Part shown: one piece after another, positions 11,337-23,372 of the stretch | Layout of the letters: every line of letters starts with the position of its first letter | Numbering within the stretch: the first letter of the stretch is position 1 | Origin: Acheta domesticus | Lineage: Eukaryota > Arthropoda > Insecta > Orthoptera > Gryllidae | NCBI GenBank assembly: GCA_031308135.1 | Contig: JAHLJT010004567.1 | Location: 132,841,060 to 132,905,059 of the forward strand | Direction: 5' to 3' | Length of the DNA stretch: 64,000 nucleotides | Notes under the pieces: generated by a model | Seen by the model: only the letters and a program-made list of their open reading frames with translations | The model's database searches: none | What the model was told of the DNA's origin: nothing | Translations under genes and position numbers: made by a program

Positions 11337-14300
11337 TTAAAAAATACAAAACAGATCTTTACTTAAAACAGATCTTTAAATGTTCTTTAATTTAAGTGAT
11401 GCACAGTTTTTTCGAAAATATCACGTAATTATGAGAGATATGTAGGTAATGCTTTAAACATTTTTTTTCCGTCAAATAGCTCCAAATCTTTTGTTTAAAT
11501 ATTTTCCTCGGTTAGAGCAAACGACGCTTAAAAAGTGTCTTAGGTTCAAACAGGCTAAACGCACCAGTGCTGGGCAGAGATTCCCGACCTGTGGAGATTG
11601 GTGGGTGGGGATAGAGGGTGAGCGAGGGAGGGCGAACAGCGAGATTCGCTCCGGTTGCACGTGAAGCAGCAGCCCCCAATCACAGAAATCGCCGGTGCCC
11701 TTTGCGTTCGAAGAGCTAGCGGTTAACTGGCCTGCATTCTCGCAGCGGCAGAAGAATCAGGATTCTGGAACTCAAGAACACTCGTCGAATTGGCTGAGAC
11801 TTTTACCTTTTTGGCTCTCGAATGGTTTTACTGAAAGCACTGAAGACGAAGGTGAAAGATCACAACCGTAGGAACAGAAGTACATAATAACACTGACAAA
11901 AAATCAGATGAAAGGAAATTAGAAACAAAACTAAACTATTGGGAATATGAGTAATATAGGAACTAATTTTTCTGATAATATTATTTGTGAGCAATTACTG
12001 AGATAGTGAAAAAAATACGTGACGTCAGTTCAAAAATGTAACTGAATAAAGATTTCCGCAAAATATTAAAGCCTTAAGGATCAATATGGTTGAAAATAAC
12101 TTGAAAAGTTGGGAAATGTCTTAAAATTTCTAGCAGCAAGGACGTACGCTGAAAATGGTATATGTAAAGAATACTTATTTGCATCCAATTATCATTATTA
12201 TTTCTCGGAAACTACTTACGTAATATTATTGTTTCTCGCATACTACTTACGTGTTACAGAGAAAGTAATGCAATGTTGGCAGTAATAACCACCTATATGA
12301 CTTTTACTTTGAACATCTTGAGAGTTGCTTTAATTAATCAGATTTATTTTTGTATTAACCATTTGTATATAGATACGACCACAAAAGTTTTATTCTATTT
12401 GGCCTTTAATCCTTCTCACACACCTCTAAACACATTGCTTTTTCTCTCTGCACACATTCAATTACTTTAAGGATGTTGGTCGTGGCCAGGAAAGCGGTTT
12501 GTAAAGTCACAGAAGTAGTGAGCTTAACTCTCATTACGTAAGCCATTCAAGCGTGAGGGTTTCCCAGTGCAAGTGGCTTCCTTGCTAGTCCAGCCCGCTG
12601 CTGAGGCGAAGGTCCCATTCCGCACGGCCACCCCTAATTGGAGGAACTCGGTCTCATTAAATATTACTCCCCATCCGAAATCTCGTGAGCCTAGGCTGCT
12701 GCATACTTGGAATGCGATGCCTCTGATGATCAAGCCGTAGAAGAGGTGAAGAATGTACGTTTCCTTGAGACTGTCATACAAAACTTTCGATTGAATTATT
12801 TAAGGTAAAATATTCGTGAATGTATTCTCAAACTCATAATAATGTTTATTGGAATTGGTTATCCAGTAAATCTATGGTACCGATAGAACGAAGAAATTTA
12901 CTAAAATGTTTACGTACGTTTTATAGAAAACTGAAAATTGCACAACTTTTATTATACTCGTATTTATTTAGATTATTTAGTTTACGATAACTAAAGTCAT
13001 GGAAGTTTTGAGAAATAACACAACAGATCTTACAGATTTTGTTTTGTTTACTTTGTATTGATTTAGTCAAATAATTGAAAACAATATAAGCAACAGCAAC
13101 ACAAGCATTTGAATTACGCTAACATTAATCATTGAAAATTTTTGCGATTTGAAAATATTATGAAGAAGGATCAATAATTCATTAATATATATTTTTTTAT
13201 AGTTCTCTGACGTCATCAAAATAGAATTTAAATATTAGATTCAAATATTTCATTTAGTATGTCCCTTACTTTTTAACGCAAGCATATCTCGACATTGGAA
13301 ACAAATTGAATGCCATCCATTCCAAAATACACTACACGAAACTTAAAACATTTTAAAATAATTCAAAAGCAAACACATTTAAAAACCATGGTCCCCTTCC
13401 CCATTTTTTACATTTTCTTCAGAGAACCGAGACATTGACATTTACTGAATATCCACAAAGGAATTTTTTCTTTTAAATACGATAATCGTTCTTCAAATGG
13501 TCTAATAGTGACAATTTCCTTCTAATACAATTGATTTCATTTAATTTAATCAACTACACCTAGTGACACAAAATGGTAAAGTGGAAAGAACTCTGTTCAA
13601 TTAGTAACTGCCGGTAAACCAAACACAGGGAAGTGAGAAGGCGTGAATATGTCGTTAATGCTCACTCCAAAGTCACGAGAGTATCTAAAGACATAAGAAG
13701 TAATTGTCGATATTTTAAAATTTATTTATGTTTTTCCATAGTGATAGGAATTGAGTATTTTTATCGAATCAGTTCAACATTAAGAGTAATGGCTATTTCT
13801 TAACTAAAAGTGTTCCTATTAATAATATCAAGCCGTTTTACATATTTTATAACACTAATTATATAATTTTCCACAACAATTATATTTTTAAAACTTTCAA
13901 TCTGATTCCTATACGGCCAAAACATTCGTGGGATAAATTATCTTCAAAACAGAGAAAATATTGCTTAAAAATTAAAACACCTGGATTGGTTGCATCACAT
14001 CTTGGCAAAACCAAACACAATTTCTTAAATTCTTCTGGGATTAGTTGGTCCTCAAAAAATGTGATCAAATGCGGCTTTGAATAACTCTTTAAAGCTGCAC
14101 ATCTCCATTTCATTTTCTACTTGCAATTGTGCATCGAGTGTTTTGCCACGTATCATGTAGTTTTTAATGTTTGTGTAAGGAAATGCACACGCACCTATTT
14201 AAGCAATTACACATCACATACACGTAATTAGAAAATAGCACGATGTACTGTAGGATTTAATTCTGCAAAATAATTTATACACATTTCTCACAATTATGCG

Positions 14301-15442
14301 CAAGTATTAACGGCTATATGATCGTATAACAATGGGAATGGAAATAAACTATTATTATCCGGAAAACATAAATTATATTCGGCAAGATTTATCATTAACA
14401 GCATCAAATCATCGAAACACGTTTAGTCCTTCAGATACGAGACATAAATATGCCACACCATTATGGAAATGTATTGAATGAACCAAATACAATTTAATTT
14501 ACCTTGCGTCGCTTTATTTTCTAAATATTTTTAATCACATGATACTCAAAATACCAGGGACGTAAAATTCCGTAGGAAGAGGTGTGTCGTTTTTCAAAAG
14601 GTCACAAAATATTTGTCAATGTGCAAAGTTGCAAACATGTGTCATAACGTGTTGAGGCTGTGATAATTTAAAGCGTTTGTTTGTGTTCATTGTGTAAAGA
14701 GCGAGAAATTTATTTTCTGCGTTTCAGAATAATTACGTTTTATATTCCAGAAACATGCATTCACGCTCCCGCATAGGCAAAATTACAACATTTCACTCAT
14801 GAACTCTACTTCAATGTACGGTAATTATGCAATGTGAATAACAGCGAATGTGTGACATATAGTATTGAAAAACACTATGACACCAAGTTAACACACAGAT
14901 AACAATAAAAACAGAACGTCAACGCTTGTGCCTCCAATATCACAAGAAAACAATACCGAAGAAGCATACGGGTCCACGAGAGATCGGAAAAATAACATTA
15001 TTATCCTTTTATTGCGTTATTTTTTAAATGTGAAATAAAGTACGTAAATGTCAAGAACAAATTGTCAATCATGACGTTTTAATAGTCATTTCTACAAATT
15101 AGACCTTTTTGTTACCTTCAAATATCTAATATTATGCTCCCTCGTCAAATTTAACAAGAAACAGCATTTTTCTTCTTTTCTATAACGTTCTGCTATTGTC
15201 AAGAGATTGCACACGTGCCAACAGAATCATCTAAGAAACGACCTTATTAATTACGTAATATAAACACGTACATTCCGTACGCGTAATATAAACAAAGTAC
15301 ATTCCGAAAAGAAGGAACGGCAGGGAAGTGTTGAAAGAAGGATGAACAACGCAGGGACAGACACACAGATAAAAAGAGCACCAAAAAACATCAGAGACCG
15401 ACAACATGTAAGCCGAGCTAAAAAGCGAAAAAAATTACTTAC
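11337..15442. other. Long stretch without a recognised gene
   Basis: About 4 kb of mostly AT-rich DNA. Two frames are the least repeat-like. A minus-strand frame at 12524-12781 (85 codons) contains RDFGWGVIFNETEF. A minus-strand ATG frame at 13880-14113 (77 codons) contains HLITFFEDQLIPEEFKKLC. I cannot assign either to a family. Both could be decayed exons or chance frames, and neither has clear flanking splice signals. Confidence 0.3.
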
Positions 15443-15757
15443 CCTCCGCATCACCCGAAGAGAGAACGATGAAGTCTTCATTTTGGTGGTAATCCTGGCA
15501 GCGGTTAGCGGTTAGAAGCGGCCTCGGAGGGAAGCTGGGTGGTTGCGGCGGTGGCGGCGGTAGTGGTGGTGGTGGCGGCGGCGGGGGCGGTCCCTCGCTG
15601 GCCGAGTGCTGCAGTTGCGAGTCCGCTTGCGGGAGAGAGCGGGGGCGGGAACGGGGCCGCTGGGCCCTGGGCGGCAGGCGGCGTCGGCGACGGTGGCGGT
15701 GGCGGCCAAGGTGTGCTTCGACAGACAGCCTGCGGCGGTGCAGCTGCGGGAGCCTGA
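15443..15757 (-). CDS. Candidate internal coding exon, proline-rich, function unknown
   Basis: A minus-strand frame is open from at least 15764 and runs to a consensus splice donor: exon ...GCGGAGG then GTAAGTAA, with the first intron base at 15442. The encoded peptide has a basic, arginine-rich start, a run of 9 and then 5 prolines near the middle, and an end that does not look like low complexity (TANRCQDYHQNEDFIVLSSG). Several AG sites preceded by pyrimidines near 15725-15755 could serve as acceptors, so the 5' edge is uncertain and no ATG is in frame. The neighbourhood (CpG island 1.7 kb upstream on this strand) would fit the start of a transcription unit reading leftward. I do not recognise the gene. 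The frame could instead be a by-product of GGC-repeat DNA. Confidence 0.35.
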
Positions 15758-15784
15758 CGATCAAGCGGACACAAGGCGCCGTTA

Positions 15785-16960
15785 GTCGGGAAGAGTTGAG
15801 AGCGGGTAGGAGAACGTTTAAAGTGAGTGGGAGAGCAGAGCGTTGAGAGCGGACGCGACAGAATCAAGAGCTGGTGGGAGAGGAGAGAGTGGATGGGAAA
15901 GAATATAGAGTGGGTGGAACAAGGGAGGAGGTAGAGGACAGAGCGGGTGGAAGTGGGTAGAGAGCATGTGGGGGAAGTTGTAAGGCTGGTGGAAGAGAGT
16001 AGGAAACGGATGAGAGAAGATTCAGAGCGGGTGGGAGAGAGTAGAGAACGAGTGGGAGAAGGTAGAGAGCGAGTGGGTAAAGGTAGAGAGCGGGTGAGGG
16101 AGGGTAAATAGTTCATAAGAAAGAGATAAGAGTGTGAGCGAGCTATAAGAGGGTAGACAGAAGTGGGTAGAGAGCGTTTTGGACGTAAAGAACGGATGAA
16201 ATAGGAAGGGAACGGGTGGAATAGTGTAGATAGGCAATGCAATACTGTATACAGTGAGAGAATAGGAGATAAATCACAATGGATAACTTAGAGAGTGGGA
16301 GGAATATCGCATAAAGTGGGTAGGGTAGCGTAAAATCAGGCGAGATAAGAGTAGAATGAAATAACGATATCTTAGTGGGCAGGACATTGGGTTGAGCGAA
16401 TGGAATAGTGAAATGGGTAATCGACGACAATTGAATAATTCACGTAACATGCATTGAACTATTCAATTTTCTTTGAAAATTGTTGGACAGAGACAGCATA
16501 TGCATATCAAGAAAATTAACAAACCAATATAAAATAAAAATTTGGAGGAGATTATTTTGATGCACTGGAGTGTAAAGAGACTGGGCAGAGTAATGAGAGA
16601 GTTTTTATGGCAAGCCAACGAGGGTAGAAGGAAGAAGATAGTGCGAGGAAGGAAGTGGCCAGAAGAGCAAAGCGAAAAAAGTGGCGCTGGCGGGTGAGCG
16701 AAGCAGACGGGATAGCGAAGCTCATTCATGGAAGATCATAGTGTGCAAATGCGAGATCTTATTCGGCGAGCGTAGAACGAGAAAGCATAGTGAACGGGTT
16801 AACAAAGTAGGACCGGAAAAAGTTATGAAAAGGTGGGACTGTAAAACGGGTGGGTGAGCGTAGTGAATGGGTGGAAGAGAAAGATGATTGGGTTTGAGGG
16901 AATGAAGGGAACGGGCGGGTGGAAAAAATAGTAAAGGGTAGCTCAATTCATATTCAGTTA
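15785..16960 (+). repeat. Purine-rich degenerate tandem array (GAGNGGGTGGGAGAGAGTAGA-like)
   Basis: For over a kilobase the plus strand is mostly A and G. It has a loose unit of about 20 bp seen best at 16021-16115 (GAGCGGGTGGGAGAGAGTAG, GAACGAGTGGGAGAAGGTAG, GAGCGAGTGGGTAAAGGTAG). Toward 16960 the units fade. The 245-codon and other minus-strand frames here translate the pyrimidine strand into Ser/Leu/Pro-rich runs and are not convincing proteins. Confidence 0.7.
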
Positions 16961-17399
16961 TGCACTGAGGAAGTTATTACCACTCCGTGACCATTATGTG
17001 TTGTTGTTAACCTAAGCCTCCGGTAGTCCAGATGGACGCGTTATTCACTGTAAAAGCTTCAAACGAGAAGCGTTTGTTATACACGCCTATAACTATACTC
17101 TTGATCAGTGATAAAATATCAATTTTCAGCGCTCCAAAGAGTTCACGGTTGTTCCATTGTGCATTAAACACTCATTAACATCCAAACGCATGTTACTGAC
17201 AGAGTAAATTCTAACTGTCCAGGAAGACGCATTTAAAAGACGTCGCAATACAGAAAATATAGAAAATACCTCAAGAGCAGTGGTAAAGGATTCAACGTAG
17301 TGGCAATGACTGTAGGCAACGGTCTGTAAGTATCATTTATTGTAGAGGGCACATGTCATCGTCTCAGTGTACAGACAAAAGCGTAAGCACGAGCACGAC
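16961..17399. other. Non-repetitive spacer before the CpG island
   Basis: About 440 bp of normal composition. A donor-like CTGTAAGTATC at 17324-17334 on the plus strand is the only notable signal. No exon recognised. Confidence 0.4.
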
Positions 17400-17990
17400 C
17401 AGAAAGGGGGCGGGGCCACACGAAAGCATCACTGGCGTGGAGGGGGGGATGGGGCGGGGAGCGGGCGGCAGATTGCACAGCATGATGCGAGTGGGAATCG
17501 AAGTATAATCGCCGTGCGAGAGCGCGCGCCGCGAGAGGGCGGGGCGCTCTGGGCGGTGGGCGGAGGGGGCGTGGCGGAGCGGGGCGGCGCCCGGGCAGCG
17601 CGCTGCTACCTGTGGACGGGAGCGAAGCCCGAGAGCGGAGCCCGGCGGCCGGTGGCGGCGGCGAGCCGGGGGCGGCGGCAGGCGGCGGCAGGCGGCGGCG
17701 ACGGGGTGACGCCGCGACGCAGCAGCTGCGGTGCGGGGCTACTTTCCTGGCGCGGGCGGCGGGTCGCTACTACTGCCCGGCATGGGCCCGGAGCGCACTC
17801 GCTCCCAACCGCCCCCGCCCCCGCCCCCACCGCCGCCGCGCACGCGTCTGCTCAGCCCGCGGTTGCCAGGGGCGACCGACGCCCTCCCCCCCGCCTGGCG
17901 CCCCGACCACCCCCGCAGCCAACTCGCTCGCGCGCGCGCTCGCTCTCTCTGTCCAGCGCGTGCGCGCCGCCACCCGTTGACCCGCACGCG
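17400..17990. promoter_or_regulatory. CpG island, probable promoter or first exon
   Basis: About 600 bp are very rich in G+C and CpG, with several GGGCGG/GGGGCGG boxes (17403-17590), GGC repeats (17640-17710) and a CG-repeat core CTCGCGCGCGCGCTCGCT. The composition contrasts sharply with the AT-rich genome around it. Candidate transcripts could leave in either direction, and the candidate exon at 15443-15757 would be downstream on the minus strand. The 374-codon plus-strand frame starting at 17367 runs out of the island into a CT microsatellite and is not accepted as a gene. Confidence 0.5.
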
Positions 17991-17994
17991 GCAG

Positions 17995-18960
17995 TCGCTC
18001 TCTCTCTCTCTCTCTCTCTCTCTGTCCTCTCTGTCTCTCAGCCTGATAGACTCTCTCCCCAGTCAGCTTCCTTCCTCCCTTCTTCCTTTCCTCCCACACT
18101 CTATGTCTTAGCCTTCCTCTATTCTTCCTTCCCCCACTATTTCTCTCTCTTGTCTTCCTTCTCCCCTCTCCATTTTTCTCTCCCTTCACATCAACCTCCC
18201 TGCGTCTCTTTCTACCTTTCTCCACTCATCTCTCTCATCACATTTCTCTCTATTTATCTCACTTCCCCCACCCCCACCCTTCCTTTTCAGTGTACCTTTC
18301 CTTCACCCTTGATCCCCCTCTCTCTTTACTTCTTCCACGCCGTCCTTCCTCCCTTTCTTCTTCCCTTGTCTTCTCTGTTTCCCTCCCTCTCGTCTATGTC
18401 TCTCTCCCCTTCTTTCAACATATTAACCTCTCAAATATCTTATCGTTCTAACCTTCCCACGCCTCATTCCTCCCAGCATTTTAACCTCTAAACTTCTCTA
18501 CCTCTCTTTCTGCCACATTCTTTTGTCCTATGCATCCCACCACTTTCGTTCTCTGCCTTTCTCTTTCTCTCTCTCCCCCTCTCTCTCCCTCACCCCTTCT
18601 CTCTCCCCCTTTCTCACTCTCCCCTTCTCTTCATCTCGCGAATTGTATCTCTCTCTTACTCCCGCTTTTTGTCCCTCATACTCTGGCTCCTTGTCCTCTG
18701 CCCCACCGGTTAACTTCCGGGCCTCTTGATTCCCCGCCGCCAGCGACACTGCCCTCTCTTTCCGTCGGCTGCGCTTCTCTCTTCTTTGCTCGCTTTCCAG
18801 CCTTTCTGCGGAGCCCGCCCGAACTTCCGGTCTCGGTTGGGCGCGCTTCCTCTCTTTTCCATTTAATTCGCCATTCACCCGCAGCTGCCCCTTTATCCTC
18901 TTTGGCACACACGTTCGCCTTTTCTCATTTTCAAAAGCGCTCCCCTGGAGCGCTGCCTGA
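17995..18960 (+). repeat. Pyrimidine-rich kilobase with (CT)n core
   Basis: It starts with a clean (CT)n run at 17999-18023 and continues as C/T-rich sequence (CTCTCTCCCTCACCCCTTCT and similar) to about 18960. It mirrors the purine-rich block on the other side of the CpG island. Long frames of Ser/Leu/Pro on the plus strand and Arg/Glu/Lys on the minus strand arise from composition. Confidence 0.75.
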
Positions 18961-20300
18961 CTCTCCTTGTGTATCCTTTCCAGCGAAAAATCTTCAACAG
19001 AAGTATTCGAGTGCCTATCCGTCTCACACATCGACTACTTAACACTACTTAGCTCCAAAATGATTATGCATTTCATAAAGGACGAGTCATATATTTGTAA
19101 CAAGAAATTGTCAAGAGAAAAGTAATGTAACTTATTTGGTCTGTACTAAAATATCGAACAGATATACTAAACTTGTCTTTACTAAATTATCGAACACATT
19201 TTTCAATAACGCGCTAAACATGGCCCTTTTCATCCTGCACTGGTGAAAAAAACATTCTAATCCTCTTTCAGAGAGTGATTTGTACATATGGAATATAAAA
19301 TCTTTCCCCAAAACAAAATGTGAGGTTAAGATGCATTTTAAGTTATTTTTCAATTATTTCAAATTTTATTAGTTTCATTTTAAATGTTTTCTTTCTTCCG
19401 CGCTTCTTTGTTTACTTTCTCCTTCTCAATTGTCAGTGCAGAACTTTCAAATTAAAGTCTCACACCAGACCAGAAGTTTACTATATCTTGATTAATAAAC
19501 GTAATATCTGTTAGGTTTTGTTATATAGTTGATGAATTTGAAGATTCAAATAAGTTTGTAAAAATATTGAAATAATTGGGCTAGATCATGATTTATTTAA
19601 GTGAATCAATTTTCTCAGTAATAATCATAAATGTCAGGGCTAAGTATCCTATGGAAATTGATAAGTATTTTTTTTCATTTGAAATGATACCATTCATTAT
19701 AAAAATTATTAGTCACATTTACATCATATTACGTAGTCACAAATAACCAGAGAAGTGTTATCTCGAGAATGATATTTTCGGATAAGTATTTGAAAGTACA
19801 TAGCAAGAATATAAAAGGTAAAGAGAAACGATGAAAGTTTGGCACAAGCTCAACATGAATCGGTAGATACCATGAATTGAGGAAAATATAGAATTCGGAA
19901 AATTCTAAGGATAATCCGTATAATTTTCTCAAACTGAAGGAGATTAGGGATCTTAGGGATCCTGATCATTTATTAAAATCTAAAACCCAGCAAAATACTT
20001 TTTTTTCACAATAAATAGCTTGAAATAATTAAGTTCAATATTAATATAGATACACTGTTACACAACTTTAAATTTAAAAGAAAAATCCAAAATATAATGT
20101 CTCCACAGCTCTGAAGAGATTAATGAATTTCCATAGATAGAACTTTGGAATAAAATAAAATAACACAATATGTAACCGAGTGTTTGTTTGCACTCGCAAT
20201 AATCAAACTCATTACTCCAATTTACAACCACTGAGATATTTCTTCACATGAACACATTTAACGCTCTCGATGTTTCTGAATGCACTGAACCCGAGAAACC
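18961..20300. other. Intergenic, AT-rich
   Basis: No gene or repeat recognised. Short frames only. Confidence 0.4.
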
Positions 20301-20600
20301 CTACCGAAGTAAACCAAACCGGGCGGACTTCCCTCCGCGTTGTCACAGAGACAATGCCTGCCGGGTCGCGTGGGCGCGGCGTTCACCGACCGATGACCCC
20401 CTGCCCGCCGCAGCGCGAACAATACGCGAATTCAACTGTAATTCGCAGGCGCCGCGTCCGCGCCCGCTCCGAGCGCGCCCGCCGTAATCCAGCGCGACAC
20501 GGCACGACGCGACGCGGCGCGCAACCACCCGACCACCCCGCCCTCGACGCACTCGGCCCGCACCGAACCCTGCGCCACGCACGCCTCTAGCAGGGAGCGC
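20300..20600. promoter_or_regulatory. Second CpG-rich patch
   Basis: CpG-dense sequence (GCGGCGCGCAACC, GACGCGACGCGGCGCGC) in an AT-rich setting. Frames are open on both strands for 80-105 codons with Arg/Pro/Ala-rich products typical of composition. Possible promoter, and no exon can be defined. Confidence 0.3.
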
Positions 20601-20640
20601 TGCCGAATGCCAGTCATTAGTCAATGTGGACTGGTGGATC

Positions 20641-20890
20641 AAAGGATTAAGCTAGATAATAGGGACTCGAGGATAATACGAGGAGGTGAATAATATGAAT
20701 AAATGGAAAATACGAATAGCGGAATAACACGAATAGCGGAATAACACGAATAGCGGAATAACACGAATAGCGGAATAACACGAATAGCGGAATAACACGA
20801 GTAGCGGAATAACACGAGTAGTGGAATAACACGAGTAGCGGAATAACACGAATAGAGATGAATGACACGAATAGATTAATAACATGAATC
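20641..20890 (+). repeat. 17-bp minisatellite A
   Basis: The unit AATAACACGAATAGCGG repeats in near-perfect tandem from about 20710 to 20850, with diverged units on both sides (20660-20710 and 20850-20890). The period is not a multiple of three and the units lack minus-strand stops, so two minus-strand frames stay open as a 17-residue repeat. They are not considered coding. Confidence 0.9.
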
Positions 20891-22085
20891 CCTATATATT
20901 ATTTGAGTAAACTCCTCTAGCGTGCGTGTGTATGCAGTTCCATCACACGGCGAGATCACTTCCCGTACACCGATCGAGACATACGCGGTGTCATTGAACG
21001 CGTCTCGGACTTCTTATGGTGAACTCATAATTTGTTTTCCGATCCGGCCGTAAGATTCTAAGAAATTGCCAAAAACGTTTGTTTTTTTTTCATGTTTTGG
21101 CGCTGCGATTTTTGTATGACGGGATTAAACCAACGCCACCTAAATAGATCTATGCAGATGGCGTTGATTAAATTCCATTATTCCGTGGTTATTTTCAGTC
21201 CACGACACCATAATTTTCTTGCATGAAGATGCCAACACTGATTTTTGACAAACGAGCAAAAATTAAATATCGCCCGGTGAAACGAGCAAAAATTAAAGAT
21301 CACACGTTTTGTGAATTCAGAAGTATTTCAGTTTTGTGAAGTGTGAAGTATTTCATGCGTATTTTGTATTAAGAATTTGCAACTTGCCTTGGAACATTAA
21401 ATTTGAAGAATGTGAAGTGAATACGAAGGAAACAAGAATTGTAAATAATAAACAATACGTTTCTTAAGCGTACAAAATTCTATTTTCAATTTAATGTGTC
21501 TTAGAACTTATACACATAAACACACACAATAGTAAAATTTTAAAGCTTATAGGCATTCGCCTTCACAACAAAAATCAGACTGAGTTTGTGGAGTCTTAAA
21601 ATTTTAAAATAGGGGACAAAAATATGGGAAGTGTTAAACAACTCAGGAGTATCAAATGTAATTCTAGAAGACTTTGCGTCAGAATTTTTCAAACTAATGG
21701 AGAATGATATTCTATTAGCATTAGAGAATAACGCATAACAACCGCTTACAGCTGATAATTTATGTTCATATTAGAACACAAAAGGTAAAAAATATAGCTG
21801 TCGCATCATCCATATACCTGTCAGTATTTTTTTTACAGCGATAATAATTTTGAAATTGCAATATGACCCGTATTTTAACTTCAAACATGAAAGGAACAAG
21901 TCCATTGAGTGTTGAGAATTTTGAACGGGAGTATAATATTATTAGATTTTACGTTTTTTTGGTAAGTCCAATTCCAGATACTCAAAGAACATATTTGAAC
22001 AATGCTACGTATGAAATGAAGTATGAAAGACATTTTCAATACATGAATATACTTTTCAGGTAGATTGCAGCATCGGCAACGCCAC
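20891..22085. other. Spacer between the two related minisatellites
   Basis: About 1.2 kb of AT-rich DNA. The phrase GTGAAACGAGCAAAAATTAAA recurs nearby (21255-21295) as an imperfect duplication. No gene is recognised. Confidence 0.4.
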
Positions 22086-22257
22086 ATAACGTAAATAACA
22101 CTAATAGAGGAACAACACGAATATATGAATAACACGAAAAGGTGAATGACACGAACAGGTAAATAAAACGAATAGGTAAATAATACGAATAGATTAATAA
22201 ATTGAATTGGTGAAAAATGCGAATACGTAAATAATATGAACAGGTGAATAGTGCGAA

Positions 22258-22288
<31 letters not shown>

Positions 22289-22293
22289 ACCGA
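22086..22293 (+). repeat. 17-bp minisatellite B, diverged, ending in (AAAT)n
   Basis: Units such as GAATAACACGAAAAGGT, GAATGACACGAACAGGT and AAATAATACGAATAGAT share period and core (ACACGAAYAG) with minisatellite A 1.2 kb away, but are much more diverged. The array ends in a clean (AAAT)n run at 22255-22290. Confidence 0.8.
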
Positions 22294-23235
22294 ATAAGTG
22301 CATACAATAAAACCTCACCAGCAAGAACTCGCTAATATGAAATTTTTCATTGCGGGTTGCATTACTGCCCCTTGGCTCAGGTGAATATTTTTAATGACTA
22401 TTTCACTCATGTCTGTCCGTGTCGTAAGTAGCCAATGGTAAGCCTGGATATATTCAAATTAAACCAATCCCAGATGTTTATCGCCATCAGCTTGTTTACC
22501 TTATTTTTATCGCTGTAAAACCTTTGTTTACCTTTTTAAGATAACGATAGCAATTGTTTCACCTCCAAAATAGCTCTTGTGCATCAATATAATATTAAAA
22601 TGTGTGGTTTTGGTAATGTTTAAAACTCTGAAATAGAATCTATTATTAAAGATTCAGTGCCGAAAAACAGCAAAAGGAACAGAAAAAGTTTGTAAAAGAA
22701 ATTTCAAGAATTTTGTCAAGACAGAAAATACAAATGGACAGCACAAACTACAAATGAAGAAATTACACATGTTTTAGGCAATTAATATACGAAGATTAGA
22801 TTGTGAAGAGTACAAAGAATATGCCATCAAAACTATGTGGAACGTTACAACCAAAATTATTCAGGAAAATATTTTAATGAGTACACACGTGTGTTCAATC
22901 CATTCGAAATTGACGAATTCCGCTGCTAATTCATCTTGTACATCTTCCATTTCAAATACTTCTATAGAAGACCAAGACTTGGAAACCAACTTCCTACAAC
23001 TTTAATGATTGTGCTTTTAATAAATGTTCTTGTCATTAGCCTTGTTATAATTGTTTTGAATTGAAACATATTTGAAATCATTTTCTGCATTAAACTGTTA
23101 TTCAAATGTTACTTGATTATAAGTTATTCCAGGAGGCAGTGATAAGTCGGAACTGAATGAAAGGTTTTCATTTTTCGGTTGTAATTTTGAGTAATATTAC
23201 CCTTTTTCGTAATTCCTGTGATTTAAATTATCCTT
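22294..23235. other. Intergenic, AT-rich
   Basis: No gene or repeat recognised. Confidence 0.4.
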
Positions 23236-23372
23236 TCAAATCATGTAATGTGTTTATTCCTGAAATAGTCACACTAAATATCACTCGAAGTGCTTTGCTA
23301 GCCGGTAAATTCACTCCTCGCTACGCGAGTCGTGAATTTATCGGTTAGCACAGCACTTCTCGTGATATCACT
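23236..23372. repeat. Long imperfect hairpin
   Basis: GAAGTGCTTTGCTAGCCGGT ... and ACCGATAAATTCACGACTCG (minus strand) form a stem of about 35 bp around the loop CTCGCTACGCGAG, with an outer CACTCGAAGTGC/GCACTTCTCGTG pairing. Its core (ctcgct-cgcga-tcg-g-atttatcg) also occurs in the hairpin at about 3878-3937. Confidence 0.7.

Noticed and set aside
15505..16242. 245-codon minus-strand open frame rich in Ser, Leu, Thr and Pro
   Set aside because: It is the pyrimidine-strand reading of the purine-rich degenerate tandem array and disagrees in frame with the candidate exon at 15443-15757.
17367..18491. 374-codon plus-strand open frame, the longest outside retroelements and the receptor
   Set aside because: It runs from the CpG island into a (CT)n-rich kilobase; the product is Gly/Arg/Ala-rich and then Ser/Leu/Pro-rich with no domain. 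Overlapping frames are open on both strands, as expected from composition.
18528..19042. Overlapping ~170-codon frames on both strands
   Set aside because: Both translate low-complexity CT-rich DNA into Ser/Pro or Arg/Glu/Lys-rich runs.
20647..20885. Repetitive 73-77-residue proteins on the minus strand
   Set aside because: They are translations of the 17-bp minisatellite, and two frames give the same type of repeat.
20641..22293. A CRISPR-like array (short repeats with spacing)
   Set aside because: Units are contiguous 17-mers with no unique spacers, in a eukaryotic genome.
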